A DNA stretch of 64,000 nucleotides from an uncultured Oscillospiraceae bacterium (GTDB lineage: Bacteria > Bacillota > Clostridia > Oscillospirales > Oscillospiraceae). The notes beneath the pieces are model-generated. The model made no database searches, was not told where the DNA came from, and saw only the letters and a program-made list of their open reading frames with translations. The translations under genes and the position numbers were made by a program. This document shows positions 49,444 to 57,363 of the stretch, in pieces. Position 1 is the stretch's first letter, and every line of letters begins with the position of its first letter. The DNA is taken from contig CAKUED010000013.1 in assembly GCA_934646005.1 (NCBI GenBank), positions 8,905-72,904 on the forward strand, given 5' to 3'.

Positions 49444-51270
49444 ATGAAAGCAAAAAGCTGGGTCGTGATGTGCCTGCTGCTGGCGCTGGCGCTGGTTCTG
49501 GCGGTGGCGGCGCTGAACTTTTTTGTCGATCCGTTCGGCGTGTTCGGTCAGAACGTCTGGTATTCCTACGCCGAAACGCTCAACCCCCGTGTGGGCAAGA
49601 CCGCGTACCTGATGGAGCACGCGGACGAGTACGATTCCTACCTCGTCGGCTGCTCGTCCACCAGCTCGTACCCGGCAGAGGTGCTGAACGAGTATCTGGA
49701 CGCGAAATTTTACAACACCTTCGTCTACGGCGCGGATATGCAGGACACGCGCCTGACGGTCCAGTGGCTGCTGGAACACTGCACCGTCAAAAATATCGTC
49801 CTCAATGTGTACATCGACAACGGTCTGACCTACGCCACGGGCGAGGATTCTCTCAGCTACAAGCTGCACGAGGCGGTGAGCGGCGCGGGAAAGCTCGGCT
49901 TTTACGGCGGCTACCTGCTGGCGAGCCCGCAGTATGCGCTCGATAAGCTGAAGGCGCAGCGGGATGAGCTGCTGCTGCCGCAGAGCTACAACGTCTTTGA
50001 CGAACAGACCGGCGCGTATGACAAGCGCGCGCGGGATGTGGAGAATATCGGCTCGCTCGACCGCTATTACGAGCACTACCCCGTGTTTACGAATTACCCG
50101 CGGGGACCGTCGCAGCTCGGCTATACGGACGCGTGTATGCAGGACGTGGCGGCGATCGTGGAGCTGTGCCGGGACGCGGGCGTGCGGCTGTATGTGGTCT
50201 GCGCGCCGGTCTACCGCGACTATTTTGAGGGCTACAGTGCCGAAGCAGTCACGGATTTTTACACAAAGCTCGCCGCCGTGACGGATTATTGGGATTTTTC
50301 CTACAGCTCCGTGAGCTGTGATGCGCGCTATTTTTACGACGCGACGCATTTCCGCAACGACGTCGGGCGCATGGCGCTGGCGCGGATGTTCGGCGACGAC
50401 TCCGTCTACATCCCGGACGATTTCGGCGTGTATGTGACGCGGGAGAACGCGGACGCGCACGCGCGGACGCTCTGCGCGCATGGGGCGGTCGCTGACGAGG
50501 CGGCGTATACAAAGGATCTGCCTGTCCTCATGTATCACGACCTGCTGGCGCAGGACGACGGCACGGGCGCGATGACCGCCGAAATTTTTGACGAGCAGAT
50601 GCGCTCGCTGCAAAGCGCGGGCTACACGGCCGTGAGTCTGGACGAGGTCTACGACTATGTCTATCACGGCGCAGACTTGCCCGAAAAGCCCATCCTCATC
50701 ACGTTTGACGACGGCTACCGCAGCAATTACGAGCTTGCCTACCCCATTTTGCAGAACTACGGCATGAAGGCGGCGATGTTCGTCATCGGCGTGTCGGTCG
50801 GGCAGGACACCTATAAGGACACCGGTGTTTCCATCACGCCGCATTTTTCCTACGAAGAAGCGCAGCAGATGATCGCGTCGGGACTTGTCGCCATCGGCAG
50901 CCACACCTATGACCTCCACCAGTCGCCGCAGCTCGATGCCGCGCCCGTGCGCGAAACGGCGGGCATTCTGCCGGGCGAGAGCCAGACGGACTACGCCATT
51001 GTTTTTTCCGACGATCTGGCGCAGTCGGTGCAGGCAATTTGGGAGGGAACGGGGCAGACCGTCACGGCGCTGGCGTATCCCGAGGGCGTGTATACCACGC
51101 TTTCGCAGGCGCTGTGCCGCGAGGCAGGGCTGCTCGCCACGTTTTCAAGCGACGTGCATGGCAATACGCTCGTGCGCGGGCTGGGGCAGTGCCTGTACGC
51201 CATGGGGCGATACAGCGTGACCCCGTGCTCCGGCGCGGAACTGATCGCCCTGCTGGACGGCGCAGAATAA
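49444..51270 (+). CDS. SGNH/DltD-like domain fused to a NodB polysaccharide deacetylase
   Basis: 608 residues. A signal anchor (residues 6-27) holds the protein outside the membrane. Residues 30-330 resemble DltD/AlgX-type SGNH proteins: a nucleophile region GCSSTSS (69-75) and the DxxH dyad DATH (299-302). Residues 358-608 form a NodB domain: VLMYHDL, metal-binding TFDDGY (420-425), GSHTYDLH (485-492) and ALAYPEG. DltD finishes transfer of the activated group to the polymer; the fused deacetylase would free amino groups on the same or a nearby glycan. I know of no standard family for this fusion. It is the last gene, and a terminator follows. Confidence 0.82.
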   Translation: MKAKSWVVMCLLLALALVLAVAALNFFVDPFGVFGQNVWYSYAETLNPRVGKTAYLMEHADEYDSYLVGCSSTSSYPAEVLNEYLDAKFYNTFVYGADMQDTRLTVQWLLEHCTVKNIVLNVYIDNGLTYATGEDSLSYKLHEAVSGAGKLGFYGGYLLASPQYALDKLKAQRDELLLPQSYNVFDEQTGAYDKRARDVENIGSLDRYYEHYPVFTNYPRGPSQLGYTDACMQDVAAIVELCRDAGVRLYVVCAPVYRDYFEGYSAEAVTDFYTKLAAVTDYWDFSYSSVSCDARYFYDATHFRNDVGRMALARMFGDDSVYIPDDFGVYVTRENADAHARTLCAHGAVADEAAYTKDLPVLMYHDLLAQDDGTGAMTAEIFDEQMRSLQSAGYTAVSLDEVYDYVYHGADLPEKPILITFDDGYRSNYELAYPILQNYGMKAAMFVIGVSVGQDTYKDTGVSITPHFSYEEAQQMIASGLVAIGSHTYDLHQSPQLDAAPVRETAGILPGESQTDYAIVFSDDLAQSVQAIWEGTGQTVTALAYPEGVYTTLSQALCREAGLLATFSSDVHGNTLVRGLGQCLYAMGRYSVTPCSGAELIALLDGAE

Positions 51271-51276
51271 TGCAAT

Positions 51277-51308
51277 TTCGGGCTGCTTTCGGGCAGCCCG
51301 AATATTTT
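51277..51308 (+). terminator. Terminator of the Dlt-like cluster
   Basis: Stem TTCGGGCTGC/GCAGCCCGAA with a 6-nt loop, then TATTTT. Confidence 0.85.
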
Positions 51309-51320
51309 ACGCAAATGCCG

Positions 51321-51349
51321 TTGACTTCCCGATTTTTCCGCCGTATACT
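51321..51349 (+). promoter_or_regulatory. Promoter of the zinc-ribbon membrane protein
   Basis: TTGACT (51321-51326), 17-bp spacer, TATACT (51344-51349). The transcript would start near 51356. Confidence 0.8.
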
Positions 51350-51370
51350 GCAATTAGAGAATTAATACTG

Positions 51371-51510
51371 TTTCTTGATTCAAATATTGAATCAAGAAAC
51401 CCGCGTGCTTCGCACGCTGGAATTGCACAATTGTGCAATTCCCCGTCTCATACAGTTCTTAACGCACCTGCGGTGCTATAAAAATCTTTTCAAGATTTTT
51501 AATAAGAACT
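51371..51510 (+). ncRNA. Highly structured 5' leader (candidate regulatory RNA)
   Basis: The leader contains in order a 13-bp hairpin (TTTCTTGATTCAA/TTGAATCAAGAAA, 51371-51399), GCGTGC/GCACGC (51403-51417), a 24-bp perfect palindrome (51419-51442), and a three-way junction. In the junction AGTTCTTA (51454-51461) pairs with TAAGAACT (51503-51510) and encloses GCACC/GGTGC and AAAAATCTT/AAGATTTTT. All lie between a good promoter and the ribosome site at 51521. No known riboswitch class was recognised. Confidence 0.5.
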
Positions 51511-51532
51511 AGTAAAAAAAGGAGGAGATACT

Positions 51533-52540
51533 ATGGTTACATCCATCTACAAAAAGGCGTTTGCCGTGCTCCGGCAGAAGCCGGTCACGCTGTGGGGCAT
51601 CTCGCTGCTGTGCGGGCTGCTGGAGCTTCTGGCGTTCATCGGCTTTGGCGCAGTGCCTGTCGGCGCGTTCATCGTGGCGTGGGCGCTGGAGGCGGGCATG
51701 GCGATGATCTATCTCAACAGCTACCGCACGGGTCTCAAGCCCAAGAGCACCTATCTCTTTGCCGCGTTCAAAAAAGACCGCTTCTGGCGCGTCGTGGGCG
51801 GTCTTGCGTGGATGGAGCTGTGGATCTTCCTGTGGGCGCTGATCCCGATCGTGGGCATCGTGTTTGCCGTCATCCGCGCGTATGAATACCGCTTTACGCC
51901 GTATATCCTCATGACGCGCGACGACGTGAAGGCGACCGACGCCATCAAGCTCTCCAAGCAGGAGACGATGGGTTACAAGGGCAAGATGTTCTGGGCGGAT
52001 ATGCTGATCGTCCTGCTGTATCTGGCGGCGGCGCTCGTGCTGCTCATCCTCTCGCTCATTCCGTTTATCGGCGTGCTGTTCCGCGTTGTAAATACCCTGC
52101 TGAGCATCGCGTTCAGCCTGTTTGCACCGCTGTTCCTCGGCATCGTGCAGGCGGCGTTCTATGTGGAGACCAAGTCCGCGCCTGCCGCGCCCGCACAGCC
52201 GACCCCGCCGACCATCCCCGCCCCGGTCGCGCCGACCGCTCCGGCAGCCCCCGAAGCGCCCGTGACGGAAGCCCCGGCGGAGGAAGCACCCGCCGAAGCG
52301 CCGACAGAGGAAGTGCCTGCGGAGACTCCGGCGGAAGAAGCCCCGGCAGCACCGGCAGAGGAAGCACCCGCCGAAGCGCCGACGGAGACCGCTCCCGCCG
52401 AAACGCCGGCAGAGGAAGCCCCTGCGGAGGTTGCCCCCGAAGCCCCGCGCGCCCGTTTCTGCCCGACTTGCGGTCACGAGTTCGCCCCGGCAGACCGCTT
52501 CTGCCAGTCCTGCGGCACGCCTGTTCCGAATCTTCCGTAA
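51533..52540 (+). CDS. Membrane protein with Pro/Ala/Glu repeats and C-terminal zinc ribbon
   Basis: 335 residues. Residues 1-215 contain about five hydrophobic helices and resemble DUF975/glycerophosphodiester-type integral membrane domains common in Clostridia. Residues 220-305 are a low-complexity run of EAPAE/TPAEEAP-type repeats. The last 35 residues form a zinc ribbon (FCPTCGHEF...FCQSCGTPVP). The function is unknown; a membrane sensor or scaffold with a cytoplasmic ribbon is possible. It has its own promoter, a long structured leader and an AAGGAGGAG site, and is ended by a bidirectional terminator. Confidence 0.8.
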   Translation: MVTSIYKKAFAVLRQKPVTLWGISLLCGLLELLAFIGFGAVPVGAFIVAWALEAGMAMIYLNSYRTGLKPKSTYLFAAFKKDRFWRVVGGLAWMELWIFLWALIPIVGIVFAVIRAYEYRFTPYILMTRDDVKATDAIKLSKQETMGYKGKMFWADMLIVLLYLAAALVLLILSLIPFIGVLFRVVNTLLSIAFSLFAPLFLGIVQAAFYVETKSAPAAPAQPTPPTIPAPVAPTAPAAPEAPVTEAPAEEAPAEAPTEEVPAETPAEEAPAAPAEEAPAEAPTETAPAETPAEEAPAEVAPEAPRARFCPTCGHEFAPADRFCQSCGTPVPNLP

Positions 52541-52543
52541 CGA

Positions 52544-52586
52544 TAAAAAACGCCCCCGAAACCAGGCGGTTTCGGGGCGTTTTTTC
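52544..52586. terminator. Bidirectional terminator
   Basis: CGCCCCCGAAACC/GGTTTCGGGGCG (one bulged C), A-run on the left and TTTTTT on the right. It serves the zinc-ribbon gene and the converging mocA-like gene. Confidence 0.9.
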
Positions 52587-53133
52587 ATCCGTCGCAGTCA
52601 ACGAGCTCCCGCTCGGGGAGCTGGACGGGGAGGAGGGAGGCAGGGTGGTTGCGGATGACGCGGGTGCCGCCGTGCGCGCCCTCGAGGGCGCACAGCTCGG
52701 GGAAGTATTTTGCCGGAAACAGATTCGGGTTGCCGCGGCGCTCGCCGCACATCGCGGCAGCGATGCGGTCGGGGTGGACACGCCACGCGTCGGCGATTTT
52801 TGCGACCGACGCACGCGTCAGGTGCGGCTGGTCGGCGACGAGGTACAAAATGCCGTCGCAGCCGGACAGCGCCTGCGTGCCGAGGCGGATGGTGCGGCTG
52901 ATGCCGCGCGCGGGCTGCTCATTCGGCAGGACGGCAAAGCCGCGCGCACGCGCCAGCTCCGCCACGCCCTCGCCCGACGCGACGACGACGGTATCGCCCG
53001 CCAGCTCCGGCGGCACGGCGTCGAGCGCGCGGGCGATGAGCGCCTTGCCGTTATACGGGCGCAGCAGCCGCGCCTGCTCCGTGCCCGCCGCCATCACGAC
53101 GCAGCCGATGCGCGGGGAATTTTTGCGATCCAT
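52585..53133 (-). CDS. MocA/MobA-like molybdenum cofactor nucleotidyltransferase
   Basis: 182 residues from ATG 53133 (AGGAGG 9 nt upstream). It has the Rossmann-like nucleotidyltransferase fold: VVMAAGTEQARLL with a degenerate version of AAGxSxRMGxxK, then LYLVADQPHLT with the metal-binding Asp, and RGNPNLFPAKYF. MocA adds CMP to the molybdenum cofactor for xanthine-dehydrogenase-type enzymes. It is divergent from the three molybdenum hydroxylase genes, which fits cofactor maturation. The loosened glycine-rich loop leaves the activity uncertain. Confidence 0.8.
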   Translation of the reverse strand: MDRKNSPRIGCVVMAAGTEQARLLRPYNGKALIARALDAVPPELAGDTVVVASGEGVAELARARGFAVLPNEQPARGISRTIRLGTQALSGCDGILYLVADQPHLTRASVAKIADAWRVHPDRIAAAMCGERRGNPNLFPAKYFPELCALEGAHGGTRVIRNHPASLLPVQLPERELVDCDG

Positions 53134-53261
53134 AGGGTCATGCCTCCTGTCATTTTCTCCAAACAGAATACCCGATTTTTGGAGAAATAACCAAACGCCC
53201 GCAAAAGCGTTCGACAGTTCCGAAAACATTCGTTATCCTGAAAGTAGTATCATGCTTCTTC

Positions 53262-53290
53262 TTTCCCTTTGATTTTTTCGGTGTTATAAT
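53262..53290 (+). promoter_or_regulatory. Promoter of the molybdenum hydroxylase operon
   Basis: TGT-extended perfect TATAAT (53285-53290) with a weak TTTCCC at -35 (53262-53267, spacer 17). The leader would be about 240 nt. Confidence 0.6.
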
Positions 53291-53351
53291 GATATAAACT
53301 TATAGAAAATCGGCGGATTTTATACTCTTGCTTTCACAATTCGCCCAAAAA

Positions 53352-53515
53352 GGGAAGGCTACGAAGCAGCCGCCGCGAGGATTCGGCGAGAGATTTTGCC
53401 GCAAGGCAAGACTTTGGAAACGCCGGAATACTTTGTGTATTTCAAGTTTTCAAAGCCGCGGCATTGCGGCAAAAGATCCGGCGAAGCCTGTGGCGGATGA
53501 TTCGGAGGCTTCCCC
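53352..53515 (+). ncRNA. Giant imperfect hairpin in the molybdenum hydroxylase leader
   Basis: About 164 nt that fold back symmetrically about position 53434. Paired segments are GGGAAGG.../...CTTCCCC (outer), GGATTCGGCG/CGGCGAAGCC, TTTTGCCGCA (53394-53403) with TGCGGCAAAA (53465-53474), CTTTGGAAAC/GTTTTCAAAG and GAATAC/GTATTTC (inner). It ends 9 nt before the AGGAGG of the large-subunit gene. The other stretch of the gap (53134-53351) holds only promoters. Confidence 0.55.
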
Positions 53516-53538
53516 TACAAAAACAGGAGGTAGCAGAT

Positions 53539-55833
53539 ATGAGCATCGTAGGCAGCAGCGAAGTGCGCGTGGACGCTTTTGACAAGGCGACCGGGCGGAC
53601 AAAATACTATGACGATCTTGCGCCGAAGGAGGCGCTGCTCGTGCGCATCAAGCATTCGACGATCGCGCACGGCTTTGTAAAGTCCATCGACAAGACCGAG
53701 GCGGAAAAAATTCCGGGCGTCGTGAAGATCCTTACCTGCTTTGACGTGCCGGACATCCCGTTCCCCACCGCCGGTCACCCGTGGTCCATGGACCCGCACC
53801 ATCAGGACGTGCGTGACAGGTATCTGCTGAACCGCCATGTGCGCTACTATGGCGACGATGTGTGCGCCGTCATCGCGGAAAATGAGGTCGCCGCCAATCA
53901 GGCGATCCGCGCCATTCAGGTGGAATATGAAGAGCTGCCGTTCGTGCTGGACGTGCAGGAGGCGATGCAGCCCGGCGCGCCGCAGCTCCATGAAAAGTAC
54001 CCCAACAACATCCTCAACCACACCACGATGGCAGCCGGCAGCTATGCCGAGGCGATCCAGGAGCCGGGGCTGATCCGCGTTGAGGGCTGGTACGACACGC
54101 CCACCGTGCAGCATTGCCACATCGAAAACCACGGCTGCTTCTGTCAGGAGGAAAACGGGCGGCTGGTCGTCACGTCGTCCACGCAGATCCCGCACATCAT
54201 CCGCCGCATCGTCGGGCAGGCGCTCGGTCGTCCGTGGGGCGACATCCGCATCATCAAGCCCTACATCGGCGGCGGCTTCGGCAACAAGCAGGACGCGCTG
54301 TATGAGCCGCTGTGTGCATGGTGCTGCACGCAGGTCGGTGGGCGGCTGGTCAAGCTCGACTGCTCGCGCGAGGAGACGTTCGTCTCCAACCGTGTGCGCC
54401 ACGCCATCCGCATCCATATTATTTCCTGGCTGCGCAAGGACGGCACGATCGCCGCGAAAAAGGTCGAATGCTTCTCCAATCAGGGCGCTTACGCCTCGCA
54501 CGGTCATTCGATCGTCGCCAAGGCGCTGGGCTCGTTCAACCAGCATTATCCCTGCCCGAATTTTGAGGGCGACGCCTACACCGTGTTCACCTGCCGCCCT
54601 GCGGCGGGCGCGATGCGCGGCTACGGAATGCCGCAGGCGTCGTTTGCCGATGAATCGCACGCCGAGGAATGTGCGGCGGCGGTCGGCATGACGCCGCTGG
54701 CGTACCGCTGGCAGAACCTGATGAAAAAGGGCTATGTGGACGGCTTCTCGCACAATGAGCTGTACACCGATTCGTTCCGCGAGTGCATGGAAAAGGGCAT
54801 GAAGGCGATCGGCTACGAAGAAAAGCTCAAAAAATATCAGAACCAGACAGGACCTATCCGCCGCGGCGTCGGCATGGCGACGTTCTGGTATAACACCGCC
54901 GTGTATCCCATCTCGCTGGAGACCTCGTCCTGCCGGTTGCAGCTCAACCTCGACGGCACGATCAATTTACAGGTCGGCGAAACGGAGATCGGTCAGGGCG
55001 CGGACACCGCCTATGCGCAGATGTGCGCCGAGGTGATGGGGCTGTCGGACTACAAAAAGGTGCACGTCCTGTCCTGCCAGGACACCGACGTGACCCCCAC
55101 GGGTCTGGGCGCATACGCCTCCCGTCAGACGTTTACGGCGGGCTTCTCCATCCGGCAGACGGCGGAGCTGCTGAAAAAGAAGATTTTGGACTACGCCTGC
55201 GAGGTCACGCGGCAGGCGACGTACAATATGGACATCATCGACTCCAACATCGTGCGCACGACCGACGGCCGCGTGCTGATGAGCCTTTCGGAGCTGTCGA
55301 TGACCGCACAGTATAACCCCGTCCATTCCGAGCATCTGACGGCGGAATCGACGTATACCATCCGCAACAACGCCTACTCCTTCGGCTGCACGTTTGCCGA
55401 GGTGGAGGTGGACATCCCGATGTGCAAGGTGAAGCTTCTGAACATCGTCAACGTCCACGACTGCGGCAGGCTCATCAACCCCGCCCTTGCCGAAGCACAG
55501 GTGCACGGCGGTATGTCGATGGGCATCGGCTTCGGGCTTTCCGAGCAGCTTCTGTTCGATGCCAAGACGGGCCGCCCGCTCAACAACAACCTGCTGGACT
55601 ACAAGCTCTCCACGTTTATGGATCACCCGGATCTGGAAGCGGAGTTCGTGGAAAACTACGAGCCGACCTCGGCTTACGGCACCAAGGCGCTCGGCGAGCC
55701 GCCCGCGTGCTCGCCCGCGCCCGCCATCCGCAACGCGATCTATCAGGCGACCGGCGTGGCGATCGACCGCTGCCCGATCACGCCGCACGTTCTGTTTGCG
55801 GAGTTCACCAAAGCCGGACTTATCAAGGACTGA
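53539..55833 (+). CDS. Molybdenum hydroxylase large subunit (xanthine dehydrogenase family)
   Basis: 764 residues, the molybdopterin-binding subunit. Cofactor and active-site motifs are GGGFGNKQDALYEP, the Arg in AMRGYGMPQ, GETEIGQGADTAYAQ, GLGAYASRQTF and the catalytic-Glu segment GEPPACSPAPAI. It hydroxylates purines or another N-heterocycle or aldehyde using water as oxygen source. It is followed by FAD and [2Fe-2S] subunit genes, giving a complete three-subunit enzyme. ATG 53539 has AGGAGG; the upstream frame runs through the leader hairpin. The order large-FAD-FeS matches clostridial xanthine dehydrogenases (XdhABC), but the substrate is unproved. Confidence 0.88.
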   Translation: MSIVGSSEVRVDAFDKATGRTKYYDDLAPKEALLVRIKHSTIAHGFVKSIDKTEAEKIPGVVKILTCFDVPDIPFPTAGHPWSMDPHHQDVRDRYLLNRHVRYYGDDVCAVIAENEVAANQAIRAIQVEYEELPFVLDVQEAMQPGAPQLHEKYPNNILNHTTMAAGSYAEAIQEPGLIRVEGWYDTPTVQHCHIENHGCFCQEENGRLVVTSSTQIPHIIRRIVGQALGRPWGDIRIIKPYIGGGFGNKQDALYEPLCAWCCTQVGGRLVKLDCSREETFVSNRVRHAIRIHIISWLRKDGTIAAKKVECFSNQGAYASHGHSIVAKALGSFNQHYPCPNFEGDAYTVFTCRPAAGAMRGYGMPQASFADESHAEECAAAVGMTPLAYRWQNLMKKGYVDGFSHNELYTDSFRECMEKGMKAIGYEEKLKKYQNQTGPIRRGVGMATFWYNTAVYPISLETSSCRLQLNLDGTINLQVGETEIGQGADTAYAQMCAEVMGLSDYKKVHVLSCQDTDVTPTGLGAYASRQTFTAGFSIRQTAELLKKKILDYACEVTRQATYNMDIIDSNIVRTTDGRVLMSLSELSMTAQYNPVHSEHLTAESTYTIRNNAYSFGCTFAEVEVDIPMCKVKLLNIVNVHDCGRLINPALAEAQVHGGMSMGIGFGLSEQLLFDAKTGRPLNNNLLDYKLSTFMDHPDLEAEFVENYEPTSAYGTKALGEPPACSPAPAIRNAIYQATGVAIDRCPITPHVLFAEFTKAGLIKD

Positions 55834-55847
55834 AGGAGGAATGCGCC

Positions 55848-56735
55848 ATGTATGATATGAAAGCCCTCTACGAGGCATACAGCGTGGAGGAAGCCGTCAA
55901 GCTGCGGCTGGAGCATCCCGAGGCACAGATCATCGCCGGCGGCACGGACGTGCTGGTGCAGATGCGCGAAGGCCGCCGCGCGGGCAAGGAGCTCATCTCC
56001 ATCCAGAAGATAAGCTCCATGCGCGGCGTGACGATCGACGAGCAGGAGAATATCCGCATCGGCTCGCTCACCACGTTTTCGCACATTACGCATGACCCCA
56101 TCATCATTGAAAAGATCAACGTCCTCGGCGAGGCGGTCGATATGGTCGGCGGACCGCAGATCCGCAACGCCGGTACGATCGGCGGCAACACCTGCAACGG
56201 CGTGACGTCGGCGGATTCCGCCTCCACGCTCTTTGCGTGGGACGCGATCATCGAGCTGACGGGCGTGAACGGCAAGCGCTATCTGCCTATCAAGGACTTC
56301 TACATCAAGGCGGGCACGGTGGACATCAATGTCGCCGAGGGCGAAATTCAGACCGCCATCCTCATCCCCAAGGCGTCGTATGAAGGCACGAAGGGGTGTT
56401 ACCTCAAGTACGGTATGCGAAACGCCATGGAGATCGCTACCACGGGCTGCTCGGTCAACTGCCGCCTGTCCGCGGACAAAACGGCGTTCGACCGCGTGCG
56501 CATCGCCTACGGCGTCGCCGGTCCTGTGCCGATGCGCGCCCCGGCGGCGGAGGAGTTTATAGGCGGCAAGCCCATCACGATGGAAACCGTCGAGGAATTT
56601 TCCCGCAAGGTGCTGGAGAACATCAACCCGCGTGATTCCTGGCGCGCCAGCAAAGCCTTCCGCCTGCACATCGCGGTGGAAATGGCGAAGCGCTGCCTGA
56701 TCGAGTCGGTCAAACGCTGCGGAGGTGACGTGTAA
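55848..56735 (+). CDS. Molybdenum hydroxylase FAD-binding subunit
   Basis: 295 residues with the two FAD motifs of the family: AGGTDVLVQMR near residue 38 and the longer segment QIRNAGTIGGNTCNGV near 100, then the CO-dehydrogenase flavoprotein C-terminal domain. It passes electrons from the iron-sulfur clusters to NAD+ or another acceptor. AAGGAGG lies before ATG 55848, 14 bp after the large subunit. Its stop overlaps the start of the next gene (TAATG). Confidence 0.92.
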   Translation: MYDMKALYEAYSVEEAVKLRLEHPEAQIIAGGTDVLVQMREGRRAGKELISIQKISSMRGVTIDEQENIRIGSLTTFSHITHDPIIIEKINVLGEAVDMVGGPQIRNAGTIGGNTCNGVTSADSASTLFAWDAIIELTGVNGKRYLPIKDFYIKAGTVDINVAEGEIQTAILIPKASYEGTKGCYLKYGMRNAMEIATTGCSVNCRLSADKTAFDRVRIAYGVAGPVPMRAPAAEEFIGGKPITMETVEEFSRKVLENINPRDSWRASKAFRLHIAVEMAKRCLIESVKRCGGDV

Positions 56736-57241
56736 TGGCACAGTATCAGCTTGTAAAATGCAACATCAACGGCAAGGACGTGGAGCAGATCGTGGACGTG
56801 CGCGCCAGCCTGACGGATATGCTGCGCAATGACTTCCGGCTCACGTCGGTCAAAAAGGGCTGCGAGGTCGGCGAATGCGGCGCGTGTACCGCGCTCATCG
56901 ACGGCGAAGCGATCAATACCTGCCTGTATCTCGCCGTGTGGGCGGAGGGCAAGCACATCATCACACTGGAGGGGCTGATGAATCCTGACGGCTCGATCTC
57001 TGATGTGCAGCGCGCGTTCATGGATGAGACCGCCATCCAGTGCGGCTTCTGCATCCCGGGCTTTATCCTCACCGCCACCGAGATCGTGAACGCGGGCGTG
57101 GAGTACACCGACGACGAGCTGCGCAAGCTCCTCTCCGGGCATCTGTGCCGCTGCACCGGCTACCAGAACATCTTCCGCGCCGTTAAAAAGACCATGCTCC
57201 GCAGGCTTGGCAAAAATGCCGAGGCCGACGCGGTGCGGTAA
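56735..57241 (+). CDS. Molybdenum hydroxylase [2Fe-2S] subunit
   Basis: 168 residues with both cluster motifs: plant-ferredoxin type (CEVGECGACTALIDGEAINTC) shown by the spacing of four cysteines near residues 48-69, and the helical type (CGFC...CRCTG) near residues 107-142. It carries electrons from the molybdenum site to the FAD subunit. It is the last gene of the operon; a perfect terminator stem follows within 10 bp. Confidence 0.95.
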   Translation: MAQYQLVKCNINGKDVEQIVDVRASLTDMLRNDFRLTSVKKGCEVGECGACTALIDGEAINTCLYLAVWAEGKHIITLEGLMNPDGSISDVQRAFMDETAIQCGFCIPGFILTATEIVNAGVEYTDDELRKLLSGHLCRCTGYQNIFRAVKKTMLRRLGKNAEADAVR

Positions 57242-57250
57242 TTCAAAAGC

Positions 57251-57285
57251 ATCGCGCGCGACCGAACCCGGTCGCGCGCGATTTT
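57251..57285 (+). terminator. Terminator of the molybdenum hydroxylase operon
   Basis: A 14-bp stem ATCGCGCGCGACCG/CGGTCGCGCGCGAT, 4-nt loop, then TTTTC. Confidence 0.88.
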
Positions 57286-57363
57286 CTGCTTTTACCGGGA
57301 CAAAACAGCAGAGAGCCTGTTTACGAGTAGCTGAAAGCGCTCACGCAGAAAAGGGACAAAATC

